NCBI RefSeq assembly: GCF_000702325.1
Contig: NZ_KL370891.1
Location: 2,080,250 to 2,144,249, forward strand
From: Thiomicrorhabdus sp. Milos-T2
GTDB taxonomy: Bacteria > Pseudomonadota > Gammaproteobacteria > Thiomicrospirales > Thiomicrospiraceae
DNA: 64,000 nucleotides
Direction of reading: 5' to 3'
Shown here one piece after another: positions 1 to 8,198 of this stretch. Position 1 is the first letter of the stretch, and each line of letters begins with the position of its first letter. A model generated the notes under the pieces. That model did not search any database. It saw nothing but the letters and a program-made list of their open reading frames with translations, and was not told the DNA's origin. Made by a program: the position numbers and the translations under genes.

Positions 1-194
1 AGGAGTCTTGTCCTGCCTAAGATACCGTTCAGTTTATAGTGTGTGGGGATAAAGGTCTTAATCTGATAACCTGGATCACTCTGGGTGTCATTGGCCTGGT
101 AGCAAGATCTCTTTATCCCTTTACTAAGCGTCCTTAATAAATTCTCCACTTCTGGAGAACACTTTCAACATATAAGGCCTGGTAGATTTATTAA
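1..194 (+). other. Window edge without a recognised gene
   Basis: No recognisable complete gene. Bases 21-137 form an open stretch of 38 codons ending in TAA, with a hydrophobic segment (ITLGVIGLVA) and a basic tail. An in-frame TAA at 18-20 precedes it, so it is either a tiny membrane peptide or the remnant 3' end of a gene lying mostly outside the window. No ribosome binding site was seen. I do not recognise it. Confidence 0.3.
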
Positions 195-353
195 GAGACC
201 TTTTCACGAGATAGGTGCGAAAGAAAAATGAGGTAAAATTTGCCTGATTGCGGCGGAAAACGCAGGGAATAGCTAGCTATTCGCAAGTTTTTCAACAAAA
301 ATCAGGTGAATTTTAACCATTTTTACTCGTACATACTCTCGTGCAAAGGTCTC
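195..353 (+). repeat. Family A MITE, basic 159-bp copy
   Basis: Ends are GAGACC...GGTCTC, extending to GAGACCTTTTCACGAG at the left and CTCGTGCAAAGGTCTC at the right. The centre is the perfect palindrome GAATAGCTAGCTATTC. The two halves pair almost throughout, so the element is one long imperfect hairpin. It is flanked by the 5-bp duplication ATTAA (190-194 and 354-358). It has no coding capacity. Six other full copies lie in the window. Confidence 0.9.
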
Positions 354-383
354 ATTAAGCCATTACTGACACTTAATAATTTT

Positions 384-670
384 GGGTATCCATATTTTGT
401 GATTGATTATCCAGTATTGTAAAAATTAACCACGAAGACACAGAGGCATGAAGATAAAAAAATAAATAAAAGCGATTAGAAAATCATAGCCTAACAATAT
501 TAACTCATGCCTATAAGCTCTGCATTTGTAAAGTTTAAAAGCGATTAATTTATTACGTTTAGTTTGGTTATTCGTTAAATTTAAGCTAGTATTAAATATT
601 AGAAATCTTCGTGCTTTCGTGTGTTCGTGGTTAAAAGATTTATTTAATCAATCATAAAATACATATACCC
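384..670 (+). repeat. Family B MITE, copy 1 (287 bp)
   Basis: Begins GGGTATCCATATTTTGTGAT and ends with ATACATATACCC, so GGGTAT is the terminal inverted repeat. Longer inner arms pair around AACCACGAAGACAC and GTGTGTTCGTGGTT. A perfect 8-bp target duplication ATAATTTT flanks it (376-383 and 671-678). There is no open reading frame of note. Homologous copies lie at 39177-39464 (opposite orientation) and 57542-57852. Confidence 0.92.
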
Positions 671-759
671 ATAATTTTATCCTTTATTGATATCTACTCC
701 ACAATCCTTGATCTTTATTCTAAAATAGGCTCTCAGCTTATTTTTAAAAGGACGTTTTT

Positions 760-1878
760 GTGAAGTATCAAGGAATTCAAAATTTTGCACATGGCTCAGA
801 GAGCGCCACAGGTGTTTTACTGACCAACCTTGGTACTCCAGATGCCCCAACTAAAGAGGCGTTAAAACCTTATTTAAAAGAGTTTTTAATGGACCCTCGA
901 GTGGTTGAGCCCCCTCCTGCACGTTGGTTATGGCGTTTAATTTTAAATGGCATTATTCTTAATACCAGGCCTGCTAAGTCTGCTGAGGCTTATGCCACGG
1001 TTTGGAATAGTGAGGGTGAAGGCGCACCGCTATTAAATATTGCGCAACGCCAAGTGGATGCCGTGTCCGAGAGAGTAAAACCTCATTTTACAGGTCGTGT
1101 CGAGTTTGCTTTAGGTATGCGTTACGGTAACCCTTCTATTGCAAGCGCATTAAAAGAGTTGCAAGATAAAGGTTGCCAACGCATTGTGGTTTTACCGTTA
1201 TACCCACAATATGCCGCTGCAACCACAGCATCAACATTTGATGCTGTCTCAGCTGAGCTTCAAACTTGGCGCTGGTTACCCGAATTACGATTTATTAATA
1301 AATACCACCGCCATCCTGGCTATATTAAAGCCTTAGCAAATAGCATAAGAGAACACCAAGCTATTCACGGTAAGCCACAGCTATTAGTGATGTCTTATCA
1401 TGGTGTGCCGCAACGTTATTTAGATAATGGCGACCCTTATCATTGCGAATGTCATGTTACCTCTCGTTTAGTCGCTGAAGAGCTAGGATTATCTAAAGAA
1501 GAATACAAGGTGACCTTTCAATCTCTGTTTGGTAAAGAAGAGTGGATTAAGCCTTATACCGATGCCACAATGAAAGCCTTGCCTGGTGATAGCATTAAAG
1601 ATATTCAGGTCATTTGCCCTGGTTTTTCAGCAGACTGTTTAGAAACCATTGAAGAAATTGGTGAAGAAAATCGTGAATATTTTGAAGAAGCTGGTGGCGA
1701 AAAGTTTAGCTACATTACCTGTTTAAATGACCGAGCTGACCATGCGAATGCATTAGCAAGCTTAGTTTTACAGCACACTCAAGGCTGGTATGAACGTGAT
1801 GAATTTAATGCTGAAGATGATCAAAACGAGCGTAAAACAGTAAAAGAAAATGCGAAAGCAATGGGCTGCCCTTTTTAA
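760..1878 (+). CDS. hemH: Ferrochelatase
   Basis: Inserts Fe2+ into protoporphyrin IX, the last step of heme b synthesis; cytoplasmic or membrane-associated. The 372-residue length is normal for bacterial HemH. Visible family motifs: LLTNLGTPDAP near residue 20, GMRYGNPSI near 119, SYHGVPQRY with the catalytic-type His214, and GFSADCLETIEE with Glu295. The start is GTG at 760, supported by an AAAAGGA ribosome binding site at 746-752. The C-terminal 30 residues are polar and probably a variable tail. It stands alone and converges on the folM-like gene. Four 10-11 nt tandem units follow the stop (1881-1923). Confidence 0.96.
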   Translation: MKYQGIQNFAHGSESATGVLLTNLGTPDAPTKEALKPYLKEFLMDPRVVEPPPARWLWRLILNGIILNTRPAKSAEAYATVWNSEGEGAPLLNIAQRQVDAVSERVKPHFTGRVEFALGMRYGNPSIASALKELQDKGCQRIVVLPLYPQYAAATTASTFDAVSAELQTWRWLPELRFINKYHRHPGYIKALANSIREHQAIHGKPQLLVMSYHGVPQRYLDNGDPYHCECHVTSRLVAEELGLSKEEYKVTFQSLFGKEEWIKPYTDATMKALPGDSIKDIQVICPGFSADCLETIEEIGEENREYFEEAGGEKFSYITCLNDRADHANALASLVLQHTQGWYERDEFNAEDDQNERKTVKENAKAMGCPF

Positions 1879-1880
1879 AT

Positions 1881-1923
1881 GACCCTATAAAGCCCCTATA
1901 AAGGCTCTTAAAGACTCTGTAAA
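1881..1923 (+). repeat. 10-11 nt tandem repeat after hemH stop
   Basis: Four degenerate units (GACCCTATAAA, GCCCCTATAAA, GGCTCTTAAA, GACTCTGTAAA) start two bases after the hemH stop codon. This is one of several stop-codon-proximal tandem duplications in the window. Confidence 0.75.
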
Positions 1924-1932
1924 TTAAGCTGT

Positions 1933-2658
1933 TTAGAGCAAATGCCTACCACCATTTAATTGCAGGCTAGTGCCCGTAGTGTATGGGCTATTCATTAAAT
2001 ACTGTACTGCTTGCCAAACCACTTCATAACCCGGTTCTATCGGCAAAGCAGCCTGCGCTAAACGCTTATGTTTATAGTCCTCGTCATCTCCTTGATTAAA
2101 TTTAATTAACGCCGGGGCAATATCATTAACTTTTATTTCTGGAGCAAACTTTTTAGCAAACCCCATACTTAAATTTTGTAAGGCCGCCTTACTCGATAAG
2201 TAAGCAATATGAGTCTCTTGCACCTTGTTTACGCTGTAATCTGATAAAGAAATAATATCTTTTAAAGGGCTGCTTGAAGCTTGTAAAAGAGGCTGTAAAA
2301 GTTGATTAAGATAGTTAGGCGTTTCTACATGCACTTTAAATAGTTCTGCATATTTTTCAGAAAGGGGTGGCGCCTGTTCATCATTAAGCCAGAGTGATGC
2401 ATTATGAATCATTAATCTTAAGCTTTTACAATGCGTCTTAACCTGTTCTACCAGGCCTGGTAACTCTGTTAAATCATTAAAGTCGGCTTGAATACCAATC
2501 GCACCCAATGCAATCAATTCATCCACTTCAGCACGGTGACTACGATAGGTAAAAACAATCGGAAAATCGGTATTGTGTATAAACTGACGAACTAAAAAAG
2601 CCCCTATTCTCTGCCCAGCTCCGGTAATGAATACGGCATCTTCATATTTATTGGTCAT
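1933..2658 (-). CDS. folM: FolM-like dihydromonapterin/dihydrofolate reductase (SDR)
   Basis: Short-chain dehydrogenase that in the FolM family reduces dihydromonapterin (weakly dihydrofolate) with NADPH. Counting from an upstream ATG at 2667, it shows the glycine-rich TGAGQRIG at residues 15-22, the HNAS variant of the NNAG motif at 88-91, and YLSSK (YxxxK) at 156-160. I prefer the ATG at 2658 because an AAGG ribosome binding site lies about 9 bases upstream of it but only 2 bases from the ATG at 2667. The folate gene folE2 lies 3 kb away on the other strand. The palindrome TACCAGGCCTGGTA is embedded at 2449-2462 and read as part of LPGLV. Assignment to FolM rather than a general SDR is by overall resemblance. 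Confidence 0.8.
   Translation of the reverse strand: MTNKYEDAVFITGAGQRIGAFLVRQFIHNTDFPIVFTYRSHRAEVDELIALGAIGIQADFNDLTELPGLVEQVKTHCKSLRLMIHNASLWLNDEQAPPLSEKYAELFKVHVETPNYLNQLLQPLLQASSSPLKDIISLSDYSVNKVQETHIAYLSSKAALQNLSMGFAKKFAPEIKVNDIAPALIKFNQGDDEDYKHKRLAQAALPIEPGYEVVWQAVQYLMNSPYTTGTSLQLNGGRHLL
2449..2462. repeat. CCAGGCCTGG palindrome (in folM)
   Basis: Perfect 14-bp TACCAGGCCTGGTA inside the coding region. It is one of 13 perfect 10-bp cores in the window. Confidence 0.95.
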
Positions 2659-2888
2659 TTTAAACATCCTTGAATTCGCATATTAAGTGCAGCTTCATTT
2701 TTGCAGTTATTTTTACATCTCATAACTTGTACAATTAAATACCCTATACCGTTTGTTATTCTTCTTAAGGGCACACTCACAACTTTTCCTTACCCTGCAT
2801 TAAAGCTTTTAATATTATATAATACTAAGTTATCAAAATATTTTTGCATATCAATGCATATCAAACTAAACCTAGAGAAACAGAATAA

Positions 2889-4241
2889 ATGAAAAATCGT
2901 ACATTCGATGTTGTGATTGTTGGCGGCGGAATTTCCGGAAGTGCCCTAACCTATATGCTTTCAAAGTATACCAATGTCGGTTCTGTTGCCATGTTAGAAA
3001 AATACGGTTCTTTAGCACCGTTAAATTCACATGCACGCTCTAATAGCCAAACCTTACACTGCGGTGATATTGAAACTAACTACACGCTTGAAAAGGCTAA
3101 ATTAGTTAAACAGCAAGCCAATATGATTGTGCACTATGCTGACCAAGTTGAAAAAAATGACTTCCTGTACAAGTTTCCCAAAATGATTCTAGCCGTCGGT
3201 GACGAAGAGTGTGAAAGACTTGAAAAACGTCATCATGAATTTGCCGAAGGCTTTCCCTATATGGAACTTTGGGATGCTGAACGTATTGTGGAAGTAGAAC
3301 CTGCGGTAGCTTTAATTGATGGTAAACCGCGTCCAGAAAAAATTATTGCTTCTGGCTGTACCGATGAATATTCAGCGGTAAATTACGGCAATCTATCAAA
3401 ATCTTTCATTAATAGCGCTCGTAACAGCAATACAGAAATTAATGTCTCTCTAAGTTGTGAAGTTGAAAAAATTGCAAAGTTTGATGACCACTATGAACTA
3501 ACCACTCCTCAAGGGACGTTTTTAGCTAAATTTGTAGTGGTTTCTGCAGGGGCTCACAGTTTATTACTGGCTAACCAACTTGGGCACGGTATGGATATGT
3601 CTATATTACCGATGGGCGGAAGTTTTTATTACGTCCCTAAAATGCTAAACGGTAAAGTTTACACTATGCAAAATGACAAACTCCCTTTTGCCGCTTTGCA
3701 TGGTGATCCTGACTTAATTGAACTTAACAAAACTCGCTTAGGGCCAACGGCTTTAGTTCTGCCTAAATTAGAGCGTTATACCGGTGGGACTTATTGGGAT
3801 TTCTGGAAGAGCTTAAAGCTAGATTTTAAAGTGATTAAAGTATTCTGGGACTTAATGAAAGACAGCACGATTCGTAACTATATCTTTAGAAATTTTATGT
3901 TTGAAGTTCCTAAACTACGTCAAAAACTGTTTGCTAAAGATGCCAGTAAAATTATTCCAAGCTTAAAGCCAGAAGATTTAGAGTACGCGCAAGGAATTGG
4001 TGGTTTACGCCCTCAAGTTATTGATAAAACTACCATGGAGCTTAAACTAGGTGAAGCGAGCATTGTGCCTGAAAATGAGAACCTAATCTTTAATATGACC
4101 CCTTCTCCAGGGGCAACGACTTGTTTAGGAAATGCTTATCGTGATGCACAAATTATTGCAGAAGGTTTAGGTATTGAGCTTGATAGAGATGCGGTTGTTA
4201 ACGACTTACTTGGCGGCACTGATATTCCACGTTCAGCTTAA
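2889..4241 (+). CDS. mqo: Malate:quinone oxidoreductase-like FAD enzyme
   Basis: Probably oxidises malate to oxaloacetate and passes electrons to quinone at the inner membrane face, replacing NAD-linked malate dehydrogenase in the TCA cycle. At 450 residues it matches the shorter epsilonproteobacterial-type Mqo. The FAD-binding VVIVGGGISGSAL lies at residues 8-20, and the family-like stretch NSQTLHCGDIETNYT is near 53. A C-terminal GGLRPQVID and TPSPGATTCLG complete the FAD-dependent fold. No close operon partner; the COG0523 gene follows after 54 bp. The stop codon lies inside a 14-nt tandem repeat (4231-4272). Alternative: another FAD-dependent 2-hydroxyacid oxidase of the same superfamily. 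Confidence 0.82.
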   Translation: MKNRTFDVVIVGGGISGSALTYMLSKYTNVGSVAMLEKYGSLAPLNSHARSNSQTLHCGDIETNYTLEKAKLVKQQANMIVHYADQVEKNDFLYKFPKMILAVGDEECERLEKRHHEFAEGFPYMELWDAERIVEVEPAVALIDGKPRPEKIIASGCTDEYSAVNYGNLSKSFINSARNSNTEINVSLSCEVEKIAKFDDHYELTTPQGTFLAKFVVVSAGAHSLLLANQLGHGMDMSILPMGGSFYYVPKMLNGKVYTMQNDKLPFAALHGDPDLIELNKTRLGPTALVLPKLERYTGGTYWDFWKSLKLDFKVIKVFWDLMKDSTIRNYIFRNFMFEVPKLRQKLFAKDASKIIPSLKPEDLEYAQGIGGLRPQVIDKTTMELKLGEASIVPENENLIFNMTPSPGATTCLGNAYRDAQIIAEGLGIELDRDAVVNDLLGGTDIPRSA

Positions 4242-4272
4242 ATAATTCAACTTAAATAGTTCAACTTAAATA
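4231..4272 (+). repeat. 14-nt tandem repeat spanning mqo stop
   Basis: Three units of RTTCARCTTAAATA at 4231-4244, 4245-4258 and 4259-4272. The first unit encodes the last codons of mqo and contains its TAA, so the repeat was copied outward from the stop codon. Confidence 0.85.
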
Positions 4273-4295
4273 ATTAACCCATTCGACTCGAAACC

Positions 4296-5408
4296 ATGAC
4301 AAAAAATCCACTTCCTGTTCACCTTGTGACTGGCCTGCTAGGAAGTGGTAAAACCACCTGTTTAAAACACCTCATTCAACAAAAACCATCTAGTGAAAAC
4401 TGGTTAATTCTCATCAATGAATTTGGGGAGGTTGACATTGATGCAAGCCAACTTTCCAGCCTAGTTGCAGACAACGCCACTCAGTCACAATCCCTTAATA
4501 TTCAAGCCGTATCGGGTGGTTGCATTTGCTGTACCGCTCAATTAGGTTTAGTAAACACCCTCAACCAGGTGCTAAGCCAAGCTCACCAAAGTATTAACCG
4601 AATTTGGATTGAACCAACAGGCTTAGGCCACCCTGCAAAAATTATAGATGCATTACAAAATAGCGCTTTTGTACAACCATTAGATTTACAAAAAATAAGC
4701 TGCATTATTACGCCACAACAATTAACGCCACAACGCTGGCAAAAATCGGCTGTTATGCGTGATTTAGTGCAGTTGGCCGACTGTATTATTTTAAATAAAA
4801 CCGATTTAAGTAGTGAGGATGAACAATCCCAAGCATTAAAGATATTAACAGAGTGCTACCCTCCAAAAAATGAAGTCATTAAAACCCAACACAGTGCTGT
4901 AGAAATTGATTGTTTATTACAATCTCGCAAACCAAAAGGCTTAACTCTTTTATCTCAAAGCACAACGAATACTCTTCATTTTGTACATGAGGAAGAATCT
5001 AGTCACACAATACAAACAGCCAATATACAAAAAAATTACACCTCTGCCATCCCAAACACCTTACAGTGCTTTCTAAGCACCAATAAAACATTAACCCCCC
5101 TTAATATGGGATGGATTTGGGCACCTAGCGTTCAATTTAAACGCACAGAGATTAAAACCTTTTTTGAAGCTATTGCGCCAAAACTCATACGCGCCAAAGG
5201 CATTTTAAAAACAGGCAATGAATGGCAGTTAATTAATTGGAGCGAAGGTCAATTGAGTTTTGAAGACATTGCTTGGCGAGAAGATAGTCGCTTAGAATGC
5301 TTGTTTGATGATCAATATGGGGAGGCTAGTTGTACCGCTAGTTTTACAGCTAGTTTTACGGCTAATCAACTCGAAAAACAGTTAATCAAAACCATACATA
5401 CTTATTGA
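4296..5408 (+). CDS. COG0523 (CobW/YjiA/ZigA-type) metal-chaperone GTPase
   Basis: P-loop GTPase thought to deliver metal, often Zn, to client proteins. The Walker A is GLLGSGKT (residues 13-20), NEFGEVDID follows at 41-49, the metal-binding CxCC is GGCICC (74-79), and NKTD is the guanine-specificity motif. A CobW C-terminal domain follows. It lies upstream of folE2, a pairing typical of zinc-limitation responses, but a 220-bp MITE separates the two and I saw no Zur box. Near the C-terminus a 12-nt in-frame repeat gives TASFTASFTAN. The stop TGA takes its last two bases from the MITE; without the insertion the frame would end one base later as TAA, with the same protein. No strong ribosome binding site. 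Confidence 0.88.
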   Translation: MTKNPLPVHLVTGLLGSGKTTCLKHLIQQKPSSENWLILINEFGEVDIDASQLSSLVADNATQSQSLNIQAVSGGCICCTAQLGLVNTLNQVLSQAHQSINRIWIEPTGLGHPAKIIDALQNSAFVQPLDLQKISCIITPQQLTPQRWQKSAVMRDLVQLADCIILNKTDLSSEDEQSQALKILTECYPPKNEVIKTQHSAVEIDCLLQSRKPKGLTLLSQSTTNTLHFVHEEESSHTIQTANIQKNYTSAIPNTLQCFLSTNKTLTPLNMGWIWAPSVQFKRTEIKTFFEAIAPKLIRAKGILKTGNEWQLINWSEGQLSFEDIAWREDSRLECLFDDQYGEASCTASFTASFTANQLEKQLIKTIHTY

Positions 5409-5626
5409 GACCTTTGCACGAGAGTATGCACGAGTAAAAATGGTTAAAATTTGTCTGATTTTTGTTGTACCCCAAGGGCACTTCCGTTGGGCGACAACTA
5501 GCGAATAGCTAGCTATTCCCTGCGTTTTCCGCCGCAAACGAAGAACTCGACGCCCGAAGGGGTAAGTCGAGAATCAGGCAAATTTTACCTCATTTTTCTT
5601 TCGCACCTATCTCGTGCAAAGGTCTC
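5407..5626 (-). repeat. Family A MITE with two inserted modules (220 bp)
   Basis: Same ends and central GAATAGCTAGCTATTC as the 159-bp copies, in the opposite orientation to copy 1. It is 61 bp longer through two modules: one containing GTACCCCAAGGGCAC (about 5468-5495) and one containing CTCGACGCCCGAAGGGG (about 5536-5571). A 5-bp duplication TTATT (5402-5406, 5627-5631) flanks it. The remaining gap to folE2 (5632-5855) is AT-rich and shows nothing else I can name. Confidence 0.9.
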
Positions 5627-5855
5627 TTATTAATCCATTTTGTTGACCCATCGATTAAGGTAAGTGACATTACTTAACCAGGTAATTTTACGACCTAAAA
5701 TTCTTAAATTATTTTCCGACAGTCACACTATTAACCAAGCATTTTAGTCAATTATTTGATAAAATTTCCAGTCACTTTTAATAATTTCAGTTAGTTACAG
5801 ATTTTTCGCTTAAATTAGCTTATCTCAAAACTCACTCAAAGACGAAGGAAATTGC

Positions 5856-6806
5856 ATGACAAAGCACATGCCCGATATCGCTTGCCAGCCTCATCACGGT
5901 CCACAAGGTAAACTCAACTGGGTAGGAATGAGCGGAATAGAGCTCCCAATTCTTATTCAACAAGGTTTAGACAAACAACAAATTGTTAGACTTTCTTCTA
6001 AAGCTCAAGCTTATGTAAACTTGAATGACCCTGAAAGCAAGGGTATTCACATGTCTCGTTTATATCTGCATTTAGATCAAATGGCCAGTAATGAAGTGCT
6101 TACCCCCAATCGCGTTAAAGCTATTTTAGAAGCATTTATAGAATCGCACCAAGGGTTAAGTACTCAAGCATTTGTTGAATTTAAGTTTGACTACTATGAG
6201 CGTCGCAACTCTTTATTAAGCGACAATAGTGGTTGGAAGCACTACCCTGCGACACTACGTGGTGAAATTCGTAACGGTCAGTTTAGTTGTGAATTATCTA
6301 TTGAAGTCCCTTACTCTTCAACCTGCCCATGCTCTGCGGCATTGTCACGCCAGTTAATTCAAGAAGCGTTTGAAAAGCAATTTGCCGGACAAAAAATGGA
6401 TTATCAAACGATTTTAGAATGGCTAGGTACTCCAGAAGGTATTTGCGCAACGCCGCATAGCCAGCGTTCTTATGCTCAGGTAAAAGTTAAAGTCTCTGAA
6501 GCCGATGAACTAGTCTATTCAAACATTATTAACCACATTGAAAACGCTCTAAAAACCCCTGTTCAAGCAGTGGTAAAACGTGAAGATGAACAAGAATTTG
6601 CACGTTTAAATGCAGCTAATTTAATGTTTTGTGAAGATGCGAGTCGTCGTTTACAACAAGCGTTTGAAAGTAATGCTGACTACCTAGATTTCTGGATTAG
6701 AATTAATCACCTAGAAAGCCTGCATCCGCATGATGCGGTTTCTGTTGTAACTAAAGGTATTGAGAATGGCTATATTGATGATCCAAACCTAATGGATCCA
6801 ATGTAA
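5856..6806 (+). CDS. folE2: GTP cyclohydrolase FolE2
   Basis: Converts GTP to 7,8-dihydroneopterin triphosphate, the first step of folate synthesis, without the strict Zn requirement of FolE1. The 316-residue length is normal for this family. Visible motifs: TCPCSAALS with the conserved Cys157 and Cys159, PHSQRSYAQV (His201), and ESLHPHDAVS near the C-terminus. An AAGGAA ribosome binding site lies just upstream of the ATG. No second GTP cyclohydrolase is seen in the window. The neighbouring COG0523 GTPase and the folM-like gene suggest a local pterin/metal theme. A rho-independent terminator follows at 6870. Confidence 0.95.
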   Translation: MTKHMPDIACQPHHGPQGKLNWVGMSGIELPILIQQGLDKQQIVRLSSKAQAYVNLNDPESKGIHMSRLYLHLDQMASNEVLTPNRVKAILEAFIESHQGLSTQAFVEFKFDYYERRNSLLSDNSGWKHYPATLRGEIRNGQFSCELSIEVPYSSTCPCSAALSRQLIQEAFEKQFAGQKMDYQTILEWLGTPEGICATPHSQRSYAQVKVKVSEADELVYSNIINHIENALKTPVQAVVKREDEQEFARLNAANLMFCEDASRRLQQAFESNADYLDFWIRINHLESLHPHDAVSVVTKGIENGYIDDPNLMDPM

Positions 6807-6869
6807 TCAACCAAATGCAGTCAACCTAAGTAATCCACTTAAGCCATTACAAAGGCCATAAATACAATA

Positions 6870-6907
6870 AAGCCGCTTTAAGCATAATTCTTAAAGCGGC
6901 TTTTTTA
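6870..6907 (+). terminator. Rho-independent terminator of folE2
   Basis: A perfect 13-bp stem AAGCCGCTTTAAG / CTTAAAGCGGCTT with a 7-nt loop, followed by a run of T. Confidence 0.92.
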
Positions 6908-6921
6908 TATTTAAACTAACC

Positions 6922-6935
6922 TACCAGGCCTGGTA
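6922..6935. repeat. CCAGGCCTGG palindrome (intergenic)
   Basis: Perfect TACCAGGCCTGGTA between the folE2 terminator and the convergent 7043 gene. Confidence 0.95.
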
Positions 6936-7042
6936 AGTCTTGTAGGCCTTTATTTTAAAGCTATTTCCAAGATAAATCGTTACTCAAAACAGGTTGTTTT
7001 TTACTAAGTCTCAAGAGCAAAGTAAGACAAATTAAGTTCAAA

Positions 7043-8137
7043 TTAGAAGTAACCGTTTTGGATTTCTTTATATATCTCTCTAGCATTATTCTTAGCCGCC
7101 TGTTCAAACACAGGGCGATCTTTGTACTTTGATTGATCAACGGCTTCAGCTTCTTCAACTGTTCCGCCATTTTCTACAATTTGTTTAATCTCTTTTTGTA
7201 AATAACGAAAGTAATCATAGGTTTGTTTTTTAACCGTTTGCATATCAGTTGGCGTTCCATGACCTGGAATCACTTTAGAATCTGCGGGGATAATTTTCAT
7301 CATTTTTTCAAATGAATTCATCCAGTCAAAGCTATTGGTGTAGTTGAACATAACCGGCATGCGTTCATTAAACGTTAAATCTCCTGATAAAAACAGTTTG
7401 CGGCTTGGCACATAAACACTGGTAGATGCTGGAGTATGACCAGGCCCAAAATCAATCAACTCAAAGGTCTCACCGCCACCTACATTGACGGTCATTTTAC
7501 CTTCAAAGGTAGTGAATTTATCGGTAACATTTCGTGCTGAATGGGTCAGAATTTTACCAACTCGCTCACCCCACTCTTGGTATTCTCTATCAAAAGCACG
7601 ATCAAAAACGTCGTTTGCTTCGGCGCTTGAATATAGATTTTTAACTCCAACATCTACCCAGTAGCTGGCACCTAGATAGGCATGCCCTTGGTTATTTTCT
7701 ACGGCTAACCATTTAACCGGCTTATTGGTGATGCGTTTAATTTGCTGATGTGCACTATAGGCAATTGCCGGGTTGGCGCCGGCGTTAAAAACAAATACGC
7801 CATCTTTAAAAATAATAAATGAGATATTATTATTTAGACCAAAGTTTGATGGATTATGCCAAATTTGGCTACCGACAATGGTATATACCCCGTCAGCCAC
7901 TTTTGTGGCTTTAGGCAACGGCAGCTCAGCGCCAATATAACCTTGTTTTTTAATAACGCCAGAGGCATCTTTTACATAGGCTTCCGTGGCATGAGCAGAA
8001 ATATCATCACCCATTTTTTTAAGTTCTTGAGCCCAAGCTTCAAATCCCTCAACATAAAAATCTGACTGAGCATTGTCTTGCGCAGATGCATTCATGGCTA
8101 AGGTTGATAAAATTGCCGTGATTAATATTTTTTTCAT
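7043..8137 (-). CDS. Exported metallo-beta-lactamase-fold protein with altered metal motif
   Basis: A signal peptide (MKKILITAILSTLAMNASA) predicts a periplasmic location. The fold is MBL: a GPGHTPASTSVY segment (His233), SGDLTF (Asp253) and PGHGTPTD (His293) are in the expected order. The first motif, normally HxHxDH, reads ENNQGH (147-152); only the last His is kept. The Zn1 site should therefore be lost or rebuilt, so the protein may be a one-metal enzyme, a different-metal enzyme or a binding protein. The start is supported by an AGAGGAC ribosome binding site. It is alone between folE2 and the AI-2E gene. The substrate is unknown. Confidence 0.8.
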   Translation of the reverse strand: MKKILITAILSTLAMNASAQDNAQSDFYVEGFEAWAQELKKMGDDISAHATEAYVKDASGVIKKQGYIGAELPLPKATKVADGVYTIVGSQIWHNPSNFGLNNNISFIIFKDGVFVFNAGANPAIAYSAHQQIKRITNKPVKWLAVENNQGHAYLGASYWVDVGVKNLYSSAEANDVFDRAFDREYQEWGERVGKILTHSARNVTDKFTTFEGKMTVNVGGGETFELIDFGPGHTPASTSVYVPSRKLFLSGDLTFNERMPVMFNYTNSFDWMNSFEKMMKIIPADSKVIPGHGTPTDMQTVKKQTYDYFRYLQKEIKQIVENGGTVEEAEAVDQSKYKDRPVFEQAAKNNAREIYKEIQNGYF

Positions 8138-8198
8138 GTCTTCTGTCCTCTTTGACTATTTTCTAATCATAACACCAAGATGACAAAAATCCTCATCA

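Noticed and set aside
2701-2892. 63-codon frame overlapping the mqo start by ATGA
   Set aside because: Very AT-rich, no ribosome binding site, low-complexity hydrophobic translation with no recognisable domain; it looks like intergenic leader.
4242-5855. Zur box near the COG0523 gene and folE2
   Set aside because: I looked for an AT-rich GTTATA-type palindrome upstream of both genes and found none convincing.
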